Part shown: piece after piece, positions 41,389 to 53,722 of the stretch
Layout of the letters: each line of letters begins with the position of its first letter
How positions within the stretch are numbered: the stretch's first letter is position 1
DNA from: Litomosoides sigmodontis
Taxonomy: Eukaryota > Nematoda > Chromadorea > Rhabditida > Onchocercidae
Assembly (NCBI GenBank): GCA_963070105.1
Contig: OY718803.1
Location: 9,777,823-9,841,822, forward strand
DNA length: 64,000 bases
Direction: 5' to 3'
Notes under the pieces: generated by a model
What the model saw: only the letters and a program-made list of their open reading frames with translations
What the model was told of the DNA's origin: nothing
Databases searched by the model: none
Program-made: the position numbers and the translations under genes

Positions 41389-43429
41389 AAGAGAGAGGAT
41401 TGAGCTGACGCTTAGTTTAGTTTTATTTCTTCGCACATCTCGATCGATAGTTTAAACTAGGAAGAATGAAATGAGCTTTTGCTAGCAAGCGATTGTTATT
41501 GCCACCCAGAGAAGAAGTGGAGTGAAGGTAGTTCAATTCAGCTTACACTTAGCGTTTACAAGCCTTCATCTTCCTTATATGTTGTAAAAAACACACACAC
41601 ATAAGGAAGAAAGAAAAGACGGGAAAAAATTAAAAAAAAAAGTGGACAGAAAGTGAGAGAGAGAGAGAGAGGGAGAGGAGTAGGGAGACTAATTACTGGA
41701 TATTTGAAGAAAAAAAAAAAGTAAGAAAATTGACAATATTCATTCAGTTCAGTTCAATTGAACTCAGTTCAGTTTCGTTTAGTTCTCTTCAATTTAATTC
41801 ATTCATTATTTTGCTTTTCAGTTTAATTCATTTCATTAATTCAACTAATAAGAAAAAAAAAACTAAGAAAAATACTGTATAAAACGAAAGGAAACACTCT
41901 CAATAAAGATAGATGAAAAGAGGCACCGTACAAAAGTAGGGAAATACCGTTAGCAGACATACGGTAAAAGGGCGTAGAGAAATACTGTACCAAAAGTACG
42001 GTAAAAAGGTGGGGAAATAACTTCGTGAAGCATGAGGAGAATGAGAGAAAAAGAAAGATGTGAGGATTGAAGCAATTTTTTTTGACAAATTTCCAGCGAA
42101 ATTGTTGTAAACAATTTAAAAAAACACCAATGAAATTTTGTTTTTGCTTTCAATTTTCAAAAATGCAACAACGCTCGCTGAAACAACGCTTTGCAAAATT
42201 CAATGAGAAATTTGGAATAAGCAAAAGTTTAGACAAATTTTAACTTCACCAATTTTTTTCACCACAAAAGTTTTCTACCTCATTTTTTTAATTTCTCTTT
42301 TTCTTTCCTAATTACCGCTAATTAGGTGCAATTCGGTCGTGGAAATCTTTTCAGTCGTTTTTTTTGCGTGTTAATTTGATTGCAAACAAAAGCTGAAACA
42401 TTGATTATTTTTTTCGGTAAAAAATAGCACTCATTTTTTTATTGTCTAAAAAATTAGCAAATTTTCAAAATTTTTTTTATTATTTATATTTTTGCAAAAA
42501 AAAACAGACATGAAGTAGGCGCGTCTGTTATCATATTTTGCTGAAAAAAATTGTTTAATTTATAATTATTTATTTATTTTTATGCTTTGGCTAAAATTTT
42601 ATTCTCTTTTGAAATTTCAAGCGAATTTTGCTTCATAAAATTTACTTACACTGAAAATAATATATGAACTCATTTTAAAATTATAAATCTAACGAGACAA
42701 ACCCATAGTTCCAGTAAGTCTCGGTGAATTCAGTAACTCAATAATTAATACGAAATACTAGCAGTCTATTTTAGAATAAACTTAGGACCATTAAATTTTG
42801 TACGTTGAAACTATCTTTCAAACCAATTCATAGTTAAAAAAAATTTTATAAAATTATTTCATTAAAAAGAATTCTGCTCACTCTTACAAAACGAAATATC
42901 ATAAATTTCTAACAGCAAAGAGAAGAAGGAAAAACGCAATTTTGAAATTAATGCGGATATGTTTGTGGTTGGTATGGCGATCATTAGTTGGATGGACAGC
43001 CTGGTGAGGTATAAATTAATTTGAAATTGAAAATTGACTAATATGAATGCATAAATGAGATGCGATGAGATGTGTTTTGTCTAATAGCTTTAATCGATTG
43101 GCATTATTTTGCTTCAATTAGGTAAGTTGTGAAGGCGAAAAAACAAAAAAAAAAAAGAAAAAAAGCAGGATGAGGCTATCACGTATGATTACGTCAAGCG
43201 GCAAAATTAGGAGGAAAAAAGACGGTGGAAAACGATGGGGAATGAATCGTCTTTGACTAAAACCATTTCTTTGCTAGGCATTTATAATCTCTTCAATTAT
43301 TAATATATTATAGGCTTTTCGCAATCATCACAGGATGGATCTATTTCAGGCTTCCTATTTTAGGCTTCAAAATAATAATTGATATGTGGAAAATTACAAT
43401 TACTACAATTACTAACAGATATTTATTTT

Positions 43430-43430
<1 letters not shown>

Positions 43431-43477
<47 letters not shown>

Positions 43478-43508
43478 ACACGTGCACACACACACACACA
43501 CACACACC
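43431..43508. repeat. (CA)n microsatellite with small interruptions
   Basis: About 38 CA units, interrupted by TA, CGTG and CC positions. Confidence 0.95.
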
Positions 43509-44673
43509 ACACACGTGCACCGACACAAATAGCGAAATGCAAATATGCATGTATTATTTGAAAAAAAAAGTGTGGAAGGGCAGTGAATTTTTTTTTTGTG
43601 AATCCGCGAAGGAATGAAATCTAATAGCTTTTTCTAAAAGCATCCGCGAAATTACCATTGATTATCCATTTTAACTTTATCATACGAATGTAAAAATTTA
43701 AGTGTCAAGCTTAGTGTGACAATGAAATGCTTTCATCGCCCGACATTTGACCTCAATGAGAGAAATTCAGCTTCACCGCAATCGCTTCCAATTATCCTTT
43801 TCTTTTTCCTTTTTTTTTTTGGTGAAAAAAAATGGAATGTTATTTGTTTGAAAACTATCACTTTCACCCTTTTTCCACATCCATTTCTTTTAATTTGCTA
43901 AATAGAAACTATAAATTTAAAAGTTCCGGCTTTTTCTTTAAATTTAAAATATTTCAAGTTTGAAATATTGTTCTGAGAGAAATAATAGTAATAATATTAA
44001 TGGAAGAAATAGCGGCACGAGTAGTACAAAATGAAATATTAATGAGTTTTTTAAGAGTTAATGAAATAGGAAGTGGCAGAAGGGATGGAAAATGGCGCGT
44101 GGCGAAATTTCGAAAAAAAAAGGAATTCAAGAGTTTTTTTTGTTGCTTTATAATTTATGAAGGAAAAAAATGGGTGAAGGAATGCTCGATAATCCTTTTT
44201 GGTTAAAAAAATGCTTATTGAAAATGCTTGCCAGTTTATAAGCACACGTCACGCTACGTCATTCCGTGTCGTGTAATTTTACGTCTTAATGAAATAACTC
44301 AGAATTAGGTATTTTTCTTGCAAAACTATTGCATAAGAAAATGATACCGGAATTAATGAATGATATTTTCCGGTTAAGTGCCGTGCTTGCTACTAACGAT
44401 CAAGCAAAAGCTTAAATGTAGCAACGTGTAATACGGTAAGCCAAGTCTATTTTGTATGCAACGGTGCAATTAAAAACGTAATATCGGTTTTCGTCCGATT
44501 ATCACTGAACGCTTCCTTATCGCATTTGCAAATTCACGTGGGTATTCGTGTATGACTTATTTTACACGTAACTTTAATCACATATTTTAGAGTGAATGCT
44601 TTATGTCTACTTTCTCATTGGATCATATCTCACTGATTTCTTCCTCTGACACTTCATTTATATTCCATTAGCA

Positions 44674-44838
44674 ATGCGTGAAATCACAAATTTTGCTCAG
44701 AAAGAGCCCCTCGGTTTAAAATGCCGCGTTTACTCCGCCACTGTTGGAAAATTGTTCTGCGCCCATCGCTATATTCCGCAAGCGTTAGGTGAGAGATGGG
44801 AGGAGTCAAGGGATGCTGTACTGCATTCCCCCGCTTAA
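44674..44838 (+). CDS. Possible small ORF or first exon, 54 aa (weak)
   Basis: ATG at 44674, three bases after a splice-acceptor-like TATTCCATTAG, runs to TAA at 44838. The first two thirds have ordinary amino-acid composition (MREITNFAQKEPLGLKCRVY) and sit in GC-richer DNA than the flanks. A good donor, G|GTGAGA, follows the codons for PQAL near 44790, so it could be a 5' exon; its phase does not join to the second exon of the coiled-coil gene. No family was recognised and it may be chance. Confidence 0.2.
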   Translation: MREITNFAQKEPLGLKCRVYSATVGKLFCAHRYIPQALGERWEESRDAVLHSPA

Positions 44839-45443
44839 TCTCGGTCTTTTCGGGAAAGTCAGCAGTCCATACTGTTTGACAGTCCGGTTTGCCCGGTCAA
44901 CAACTTTACCGATGATTCAAATTATCAGGTCATTAAATTTGCCCGCCATACTGTTCCACCATTCTCATTGTTCGATTATGTGCATTGCCTGCAATCATTC
45001 AAGCTGTTCGTAAAAGCAAGTTTGTGTTCGGTCATTCAGTTTTCCTGATTTTCTCCGTTCACATAGGTTGTTCGATTATGGGATAAAGGGTTTTTGCCGG
45101 CTAATTGAATTTCAGAGAAGTATTTGAAATGATTAAAGTGTGTCCGATTTTGTTCATTTGCTGAATGAGCTACCGATTTAAGCTATCTAATGTTTTCGTA
45201 GCTTATTAGGTGCTATGCCATAATGCACTTTTTTGCTGCGAAATTATGTCTCTGAGATATGTTAGGCGGATTTTCTGGGAGTTCTAAAGCTTGGTAGTTA
45301 TTTGTATTGCGTTTTAGTAGGGGAAATTTTTGATCAATTGTATTGTGGTGTATGCAACGTATTGTTAACGTCTGCATTGTGGAGCATCCGTTATATCGGT
45401 ATTACACAACTGACTTTGCACTAGTTGTTTCATTTTTCATTTC

Positions 45444-45445
45444 AG
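45444..45445 (+). other. Candidate trans-splice acceptor of the coiled-coil gene
   Basis: TTTTTCATTTCAG ends at 45445, 48 bases before the ATG, with no evident upstream exon. This is the arrangement of a nematode spliced-leader acceptor. It could also be a cis acceptor for a non-coding first exon. Confidence 0.35.
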
Positions 45446-45493
45446 GTCACGTGTAAAAGTTGTTTTTGTTGTTAAATGAGGCGATGAGCTGAA

Positions 45494-48400
45494 ATGGCAT
45501 CGTCGTTGATTAAAATATTTCGCTTGAGAAAGCACAAAGATTGCAACGATATTGTAAGTTTATAAGTTATCATAATAATGTTCCAAGTGTTTTACAAGCT
45601 AATTTTAATTTGTATCCGAGTAATAAGATAATAAGATAACCGACGTAAATATGTTACGAGAGACTGCAAGAATTGAGAGTAATTTTTGTTGATTCTTTAT
45701 ACTTTTTATGTTATTTTGCTCTAAAACATACCTGCAGCTCACTCCAAAGCACGTAGAGTGGTGTTTCAACATTTGAATTAAAGATATAATATATCGCCTA
45801 TCAGAAGTACCTGAATAATTCAGGCGACGATTTGTGGAATTATGAAATCCATGCATTTTCTGGTGTAAGGAAAATTAAAACTCGTGTATACCAAATTCGT
45901 TTTCGTTAATTTGCCCTTCGATGAAGATATTTTCTCCTCAAATAAACACTCCTATTTTTGTTAATTCCAAATAAATATTCTATTTGCTGCGAAACATTAT
46001 TCTTTCGTTGTAGAATCGTAAGGAGTCTTCGCGTCATTCACTGCGATGTTGCTCACCAATTCCTTCTTGGCGATCCGATAAGGAAGCTATCTATATAAGC
46101 GGTGCATCATGGACTCGACCATCAGCCCCATATTCTGTTATTACGGCACCAAAGAAAGGAAAACAAACACGGTCATGCCCTGGAGGTGTTTCCATTTTCC
46201 CAATTAAATCATCCAGTAACAAAAAATACGAATCAGTTGAAAACAAGTTCGTTTTACTTTGTGTTTTTTTATTTTTTACTGTTATCGTATTGCTGAATTC
46301 TGCATTGGATTATCTCTTCTCTACCTGCTTCGGCAATATGTTTGAATAGCCAGTATGTAACTAATCTGAGTGTTTTATGCATTTTTTTGCAGAGTTCGAG
46401 CTAATTGTATTAATCATTCTTAGCCTTTCTAAAATGTTATGGATATATGCATAACTGGTACAATTATTTCGAGGTCTTCATTCACATCAGTATCATCACG
46501 GTGATTTCAGAAGTGCTGGAATAGTATCTGATGTTAGAAATCTGGACGCTGAAATAAAAACATCTGAATATGGTAGCGCTGATCCAAGTCCAACAGACAG
46601 TTCACAGAGTGTTCCACTACCATTGTTAGAGTTCAAAGCTGACACTGAACTCAAAGCTGAGGTTTGCTAATTTCAACTGAAAACAGGTCTATGAAGGTGT
46701 TTAGAGAAATAAAACTCCAGACGACGAAGGTATTTGGTGAAATAAATGATTTTCATTATCTTTTTTATGAAATAAAGTAACTCTTCACTGATCGTATTAA
46801 CCTAAATTTCGTTCTTTAGATTCAGAAATATGAATTTGAGATACGCAGATTACGGAGACGTTTGAAAGAGGAACGACATTATTTCAAAGGACAAGTCATT
46901 GCTATACAGGTTTGATAATTGGTTGATCAAATCACGGCATTTAGGAGCAGTAATTGAATAGCAAAAGTTATTGATAGTTATTGGATTGAATTTAAAGAAT
47001 TGAATGTTATTAACTAATCAGTATTGTACAAGAAAATGCTAGATGCAGGTGAATTTGCTATTTTTCCAGAGAGAAAAAGATCACATGAGGCGGTACCTGG
47101 AGAAAGTTAGTCGAGCTGTTATGCATATGCAACGAGGAATCGATCAAGAAAGACAGAAGAACTCGAATTTGAGGAAACAGTTACATGAATCAGATATAAT
47201 TATTGTGAGAAATGTTTTTCTGATGAGCTTTTGCTACATTTTTATGTGATAATCTATCTGCAGTTTATTTAACACTGGTAAGAGAAAGCTAAAGGCAATT
47301 GTCATGGAAAGGAATTCTACTTTTCTGTTTTTTTTTGTAGTTACAAACAATTGTTTTCCTCCAGATTGGTCTGCAAAATCAACTTAGAAATAATCAGTAC
47401 CGTGAAGTAGAACGCGTAGGTAGCGTTAATTGCCCGTCATGTGGTTCAACGATTGTCGGCGCTGGTGAAGCACTTTGTGCGCTCACACAATCGAATGCAA
47501 ATCTCTACGACGATTCATTCATTTCAAACGTTAGTGATACGCCGGATGAAGTGAAAAGTTTCCGTAATAAAAGATGCAGTTCACCGACAGCTGCACCATC
47601 ATCAAAAACTTCATCTTCTATAAAGGTTCCATCAATGAAATGAACAAAGTTTCTTTTTCTTCTATAAAAATCATATTCATCTTCTATGAGCAATATCTGC
47701 ACTAACTGTCATAAGTCAGATATATGAGTTGTCAGCTGTCTGAGTTGTAAGACTTAAATAGGTGTAGAAAATGTTGAACAATTCCTTTTTATGAACTCCA
47801 GTTACAATTTTATCCGTTCATAGTTTTTGTTAAATCTCACAAATTATTGATGAAATAGCAAAGAGACAGGATCAAGGTAAAAAAACTCAGACCCATTAGA
47901 TTAGATTTTTAGGGTGTTGATGTAGCTGTGAGGCAAATAGATACAAGTGAAAAACCATGTGCGAAATCGCCGTATAGTCCCTTGAGGCGTTCGTATTCGG
48001 ATAGCGAGCTACCATCGATGGTTTCAACAAATGAGATGGAAAACAGTCAACAGGAATGTTTACTGCAATTAACTCATTTGCCTACTCGTGGAGAATTACT
48101 TTCTGAAAGCTTGGTTGGTGATTTTATATAAAACACGAATGAGTTGCTCGAAAGTGTGGGTGGAGGAGTCAGAATTAAAACTGTTTTTGGATCTAGCAAG
48201 TGTGTAACGCCTCAGTCGTATATGATTGATTTGTGGATTACGAACTTATTTCATGATGTCTGCTAATTCATCCGTTTCATTCGTTTCTCTCTCCTTTTTA
48301 GGATGGTACTAGTTTCTCGTCCGATGAAGAAACAACAACCATTGAATTGCTAGAGAAGCAATTAAGACGCCGCGGTGATAACGTCCGCTTTGTACCTCCA

Positions 48401-48613
48401 CGGAGAGCTGTACGGCAAGCAACTTTCCGACGTTTTGGTCGTAAAGAAATAAGTGCATTGGCAGAATTTGATTATTTGCAGAACTTGAGTACTGATGCCA
48501 GTGGAATCGCAACTAGTTCCGACTATTCATCTCCGGAAGGACGTCTAGGATTAGGTAAAGAGCGAGGAATACGCGAAAGTCGAACACTATGTAAATTAAA
48601 GGTCTCTTCATGA
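45494..48613 (+). CDS. Unrecognised coiled-coil protein with a CxxC motif (complete)
   Basis: Eight exons: 45494-45553, 46014-46246, 46511-46661, 46820-46909, 47070-47204, 47365-47625, 47913-48113, 48302-48613. Phases join and give exactly 481 codons (480 aa). Residues 1-148 are basic then Ser/Pro-rich, probably disordered. About 149-245 form a charged coiled coil (KYEFEIRRLRRRLKEERHYF, RREKDHMRRYLEKVSRAV-like heptads). A single motif NCPSCGSTIVGAG follows near 245-257; two cysteines three apart could bind metal only with other ligands. Residues 275-375 are Ser-rich with RRSYSDSELP, a likely phosphorylation site. The C-terminus is basic (LLEKQLRRRG, PPRRAVRQATFRRFGRKE). This build suggests a cytoplasmic scaffold or cytoskeletal adaptor, but I do not recognise the family. 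It is convergent with EME1. The first exon start is chosen from its in-frame ATG and donor. Confidence 0.75.
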
Positions 48614-48639
48614 CTTGAATACCTTGTTTTTGTAAACGT

Positions 48640-48645
48640 AATAAA
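48640..48645 (+). terminator. Poly(A) signal AATAAA of the coiled-coil gene
   Basis: AATAAA 27 bases after the TGA stop, the first such hexamer downstream. Confidence 0.5.
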
Positions 48646-49134
48646 GGTCAAATCTGTATTGTCAGTGCATAATGTCTATAGTGATGCTTTATTGTTGGAA
48701 CTCTCTCGTTAAACTACTTACTGCTATTTGCGATATATTTACTGTTAATATTTCCTTTAACTTTTTTATATGTACTTAAGGAGTGCACAATTTTGTAAAT
48801 TATTTCCTCTGGCTGTTGAATTACTGTAGTGGTTTTAAACTTCTTGGAGAGGTATTCCAGAATCATTACATGCTGTACTCAAAAACTAAAAAACTGAAGA
48901 TTGTGATAATTCCATGCCGAATTAATGAAAGTTAGTAGAAGTATTGAAATCATTCGCTCGCAAGATGAAATATTCCTATATTCTCGGATTTCGTGGATTT
49001 TGTACTTCAATTTCTCATCCGTTAGTCCATATTTCTTTTAACAACTGATTTTTTAGTGATGTTCTCATCGTGCCTGTTGTCAATGTCATACCATTTGCTC
49101 TGAATCGTGTCTGCTTTCATAAGAAAGAAATATT

Positions 49135-49140
49135 TTTATT
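49135..49140 (-). terminator. Poly(A) signal AATAAA of EME1
   Basis: TTTATT on the plus strand (AATAAA on the gene strand), about 25 bases past the stop codon. Confidence 0.5.
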
Positions 49141-49164
49141 CTTTTTAAGTTTTCGAAATAACAT

Positions 49165-52100
49165 TCAGTTTTGATCAATGATTTCCGTACCACTGGTACT
49201 TGTAAGTATCAGATAGATTTTGCGTGCTAACGCTGATCCAATTCTTTTGCCATAATCGAGCTTTGTATCAGCTAACAGTTTCGTACCTTCTTTCATTGGC
49301 ATCGTTCTCAACCTGCAAACTATGACAAGTTTGCATATGATTTGAGGCAGGATTCCAAATCAATATAAAAAGCTCCATTTTTGAGGAAATTATATCCTCC
49401 AGAAGTTGTAGATTTTTGGACTCAGAAAACTTCTCAAGATCTTTTGAGCTGTTTTCTGAATTAGAAAGAGAGGCTTACAAAAATCATGTCAGCTTTTTTT
49501 ATAATTTTTATATATTTTTATAAACTTACAATTTTGAAAGAGCATGCGGATTCGGGAACCTATTCGCGATTGCCCGTTGTGCATCGGTTCCCATGCGATG
49601 CACTTGGCTTAACATTTTCATCCACCAGTCGGATATGATGGTTGAATCATCACCCTGCAAATTATGAACCTAGCTAAAGCAATGAATTTAACCTTCGATC
49701 TAATTGGTGTACCTTTCCGTTATTGAGTGCTCATTCCATCGTGTGTTGAAATTTAACAATTCTAAAGTGTAAAGAAAGATATTCTTTGAAAAACTGGCCG
49801 TAAATATGAGCATAAATAAAAATTAAATCCAAATTTATTATTACAAATTCATCCAAATTTTATTATTATAAATTCACAAAAACAGCTTTGGTAAATGCTA
49901 TCGATTTGGACAAGGAAAAAAGTCCAAATTTTTAGATATTGTGCCTATGATGAAAAACAGTGAATAACTGGAGATGAAACTAGTAATAAATCAGATCCCA
50001 CTTCCATGATCCCTTTCTCGACATTTACAATTGGCAGGATTTGTTCTTCCAAGCGGCTTTCATTTCTTGCAATGGCACGATGCATTTGAGCAATGAGCAA
50101 AGCATATTCTTCTGGCGTTACGATAAAACGAGTTTGAACTCGGAAACATTCAAAGATTTCCAAAACAAAATCTGCTACCTGAAGAATGCGCTCATATTTC
50201 CCCACAATTTCATTAGTTATTTAACAGAACTTCAGTAACTAGTCCAACCAGCTAGATTTTTCGAACTTTCCTGTATAAGTTCAAATTTCCGTTAAGCATA
50301 CTCACTTTTTCTTTCCGCAATTTCAACAAGCCATAAACAACAAGAGTGAGCTGTGGTGATGGAAACGGATATTTCTTTAGACACTCTTCAACGAACCCTA
50401 CAATTTCTTCTGTTGACTTGAATTGACCGTAGCGCTGCGCATTCATTGACAAAATGCAGAACTGCTCGTACATCTGCAACATTTTGCAAAAAAAAGTATT
50501 AAAGCTGATAAAAGTGTAATTGATCATGCCAGCATTATCATTAGAATTGATGCGCAGTGACGATAAGCAAAACGAAGTCATTAGATTCCGAAAGAGTTGC
50601 AAACATGGGTGAATGTTTGACGGTAAATATTTTGCAAGACTAATGTGTTGATTTGGAATCTGAATATATGGTGCCGTAGGAAGCTACCTCTAGAAAGAAA
50701 CTTACTAATACAACAATTAAATTCCCTGATTTTCTTTTCTAGTTTACAAAAATATACCTGAATTATATAAAGCTTTCAAGAATATATTTTTTGATGCTTT
50801 ATATTTCACTCTATTTCCAATAATTTGGTGAAATCATTAGAAAGAAGTTAAGAATTAAAAAAACGTAAATGGAATTTGAATTTCAAAAGGACGAACCAAC
50901 TTCTCACCACGAACGAATTCGTCATTTTCCACTTCGCCCTGCAAAATCCTTCTTTTCCAACATATTGTCATGCCAACGCCATCGAAAACGAGTTGGTCAC
51001 GGATGCCCCGGTCTGTGAATAGTTTCGTAACCAATTGGTCTAGATTGTCTGCAAAAGAAATTATGAAAAGAACTTGAAAATTGTAATTATCCAAATACAG
51101 TAACCTCAAATATCATAACTGTAGCAATAAGAAATCATAATAGAAATATCTTTTCATTTCCCAAGGTAAATTTTATCAGGAAATTGATAAACGTAAGATT
51201 AAAGATTGACAGAGAAAGTGCACATAAAATTTTTTCCGTATAATTGATGGACTGGATGACCTGCCATTCCAATGGAATATGGTAACCTTTTCGTAAGCAA
51301 TATATGGAATATATCGTAAAACAGTAAGATATGAAAATATAGATGAATGTCATCTAACTATAACATTTGCACATTATCTGACTGTGAACATACTTATTTC
51401 AGTAATTAAATCCAGACAGATAATACAAAGCAGGTTCTGTTCACATTTTGATTTCTTGGCTGCAGATACTTCTCGTTCAAATTTGGCTAACTGCTTCTCA
51501 AGTTCATTTCGTTTCTGAAAAAGCAAAGATATATTCACACATTGGACTGTCCAATTTTTAAAAGAAATTGGTTAGTAGTACTGTGATGCGAATAACTTGT
51601 GCACCATCTTAAATATGAAAAAAAGCTACTTGGACTTACATCATACCTTACAAGTAATGTCATAAACTTTAACTGTCAAACGAATTTCAATACATGCTAA
51701 ATATGAGGAATATAAAGATAATATTTTGATAATTGTAAAGCCAAAATTGAATTAACATTATTTGCTATCCTTTCTTCCTTCTTCTTTCGTCTCGCCTCCT
51801 CTTTTGCAGCCTAAAAACAACATATTTTTAAAGTAAATTAGTAGCAAGTTATTCGGTTGAAAGCAAATTAGCACATATAATATGCTCATCTCAATCATTC
51901 AAACGGCTGTAAATTTAATATACCTCACACACTATTTCACATAAGTTTTTCAATTATATATCTATTAAACAGCAAATAAGTCTCTTTTTAGATATTATGC
52001 TAATTTGAGAAATGGTGTAAAACTTTTGCTATTTTGTTTACAGCTACGATCTGCCTAAAAAAATTAGAAAAATTAACCAGACTTGAACAAGTATATGTAT

Positions 52101-53011
52101 ATCCTACCCACAACAGTGATTAAACCATTAATTATCACCGCGCATAACTGCAAAGCATGATCAAAAAGATGAAAAATACTAGATATACCTGTTCAGCAAG
52201 TATTTCACCTTTTGTTCGCTTCTTTCTTTTTTTATCCATACAGGAACCATCTGAAACTGTGCGTGCTATGCATATCGATGGAGCCCTTTCATCACGAGCA
52301 CATACTGCTAGTTCGTTGGTGGTTAACTGAGTTTCTTTAATTACTGGTGACGACTGCACAGGTTGTGAGAATGATTCATGACTGCACCAGTTTGTGAAAT
52401 CCCCACACTCAGGTATTTCATCTAATCCATGCGAATCAGTGGATCCATCATCATCCGAAGAAGACAAATCCTGAACCGTCGCATTATCCATTTTTAACGA
52501 TGGCCGATTCTGAATATCAACAAGAATTCTCGAACTGGACGGTACCGGCTCCTCTTTCGTTTCTTTCTCATCATAAATGCCGCATTCAGGAACTTGCTTG
52601 TTCACACCTGAAGAAAAAGGAGATATTTAAGAAAAAATAAGGGTACAAATCAGCTAAGGACGAAAAAAAAACTTTTCTTTATACGAAAGATAATATCAAT
52701 GAATGAAGAAAAAAGTGAGATCTCATAAAATAGAAATTAAAGAGACTTGAATAGCACATTAAATGATACAAACATATTAAACGATTTGAATAGCACACAA
52801 TCCGGAAATCCATAATTTTTGCACAATCCTCATTCAAATGATGAAAATAAAGCCGAAACTTGCTACAATTGATCAATATGAATCAAAAAAAGAACCTAGC
52901 CATAAGGTATTCACAGCAAATCAAAATAACACTACCGCTTTTTAATACATTCGAACAATTTGGTGCAATTCCATCCTCATCCTCACTTAATATTATTACG
53001 CTATCATCCAT
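49165..53011 (-). CDS. EME1: EME1-like crossover junction endonuclease subunit (complete)
   Basis: Nine exons: 53011-52936, 52607-52189, 51810-51757, 51514-51394, 51048-50897, 50473-50306, 50178-49981, 49654-49530, 49312-49165. They sum to 487 codons (486 aa). EME1 is the non-catalytic partner of MUS81 and cuts branched DNA in the nucleus. Seen: an acidic N-terminus DDSVIILSEDED; a Ser/Glu-rich disordered region to about 150; a basic helical linker (KKRKKRTKGEILAEQ, AAKEEARRKKKEER); a degenerate ERCC4-type nuclease fold (about 195-390) without the catalytic ERK motif, as in EME1; then the HhH region SDWWMKMLSQVHRM...NRFPNPHAL and the tail LLADTKLDYGKRIGSALARK, which match the human EME1 C-terminus in order. 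Donors ending exons 5 and 7 (50897, 49981) are the least certain and were chosen by phase and alignment from memory. It is divergent from the flippase gene. Confidence 0.85.
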
Positions 53012-53018
53012 GCCAACT
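53012..53018 (-). other. Splice-acceptor-like site 5 bases before the EME1 ATG
   Basis: On the gene strand a run of T ending in TCAG is followed by TTGGC and then the ATG. A U-rich CAG this close to the start with no upstream coding frame is typical of spliced-leader addition in nematodes. Confidence 0.45.
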
Positions 53019-53376
53019 GAAAAAAAAATTCAATTGCTTAATTGTTGCAATAACAAAGAAGATAGTTGCCACGTGTTCGGACGACGTAAAGTAACAGGAG
53101 AGAAAGAAAGGGAGGGGGGTGATTACGATGATGGAACCGACGTAAGACGTACGTTAAATATGGATAAGAGGCAGTAGAAATAAGCTAACCGCAGTTAACA
53201 TAATCTAAGTGTATGCTAATACGCTAATACAATAGTAAATGAAACAAATAGTAATATAGTAAAAATACAATAGTAATACAATAGCAAAAAATAGTAAACG
53301 AAAGGGTTGAAGCAACGCTTCACATATACGATTAATATAAACGGCAAGAAACTAACCTACTCTACCTACATGACAG

Positions 53377-53448
53377 TGTGTGTGTGTGTGTGAGAGAGAG
53401 AGGGAGAGAGAGGTGGAGAGAGGGAGAGAGAGAAAGAAAGAGGAAGAG
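53377..53448. repeat. Compound (GT)n-(GA)n repeat
   Basis: GTGTGT runs into a long interrupted GA array. Plus-strand ORFs through it are only Arg/Glu repeats. Confidence 0.9.
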
Positions 53449-53574
53449 AGGAAAACGAGAAATGAATTGGCAGTATTTACAAGGCGCGCCCGAACGTGTA
53501 ATTACAAAAGGAATGATGAAGTTGTGTTACTGTTGCAGCACTGTTTACAATCAGAATTTCAATAATATTTGATT

Positions 53575-53722
53575 GATTTGATTTAATTTAATCGAATTTA
53601 ATTTGATTTAACTTAATGTGATTTGACCTGACTTAATTTAACTTAATTTAATCTAATTTAATTTAATTTGCTTAATTAGATAATCGAATTAAATTTAATT
53701 TGATTTAATTTAATTTAAATTT
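53575..53722. repeat. Degenerate TTTAA/TTTGA pentamer array
   Basis: About 30 diverged pentamers of the type TTTAA, GATTT and CTTAA over 150 bases between the two divergent genes. Confidence 0.75.

Larger units (their letters stand above)
39411..45445. other. Divergent intergenic region between CACNB and the coiled-coil gene
   Basis: About 6 kb with no confident gene. It contains two TGACGTCA palindromes, GA arrays (about 41358-41386, 41656-41672), a repeated TACGGTAAAA-like element near 41940-42010, a CA array at 43431 and several TACGTC half-sites. The right end (about 44.2-45.2 kb) is noticeably less AT-rich and contains one small ORF, listed separately. Confidence 0.6.
48614..49164. other. 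Convergent intergenic region, coiled-coil gene and EME1
   Basis: 551 bases containing both 3' ends, with a poly(A) signal for each gene placed close to its stop codon. Nothing else is seen. Confidence 0.75.

Noticed and set aside
45605..45856. 83-residue minus-strand ORF
   Set aside because: Lies antisense within intron 1 of the coiled-coil gene, with no supporting signals.
53378..53565. Arg/Glu-rich ORFs
   Set aside because: Translations of the GT/GA repeat in the intergenic region.
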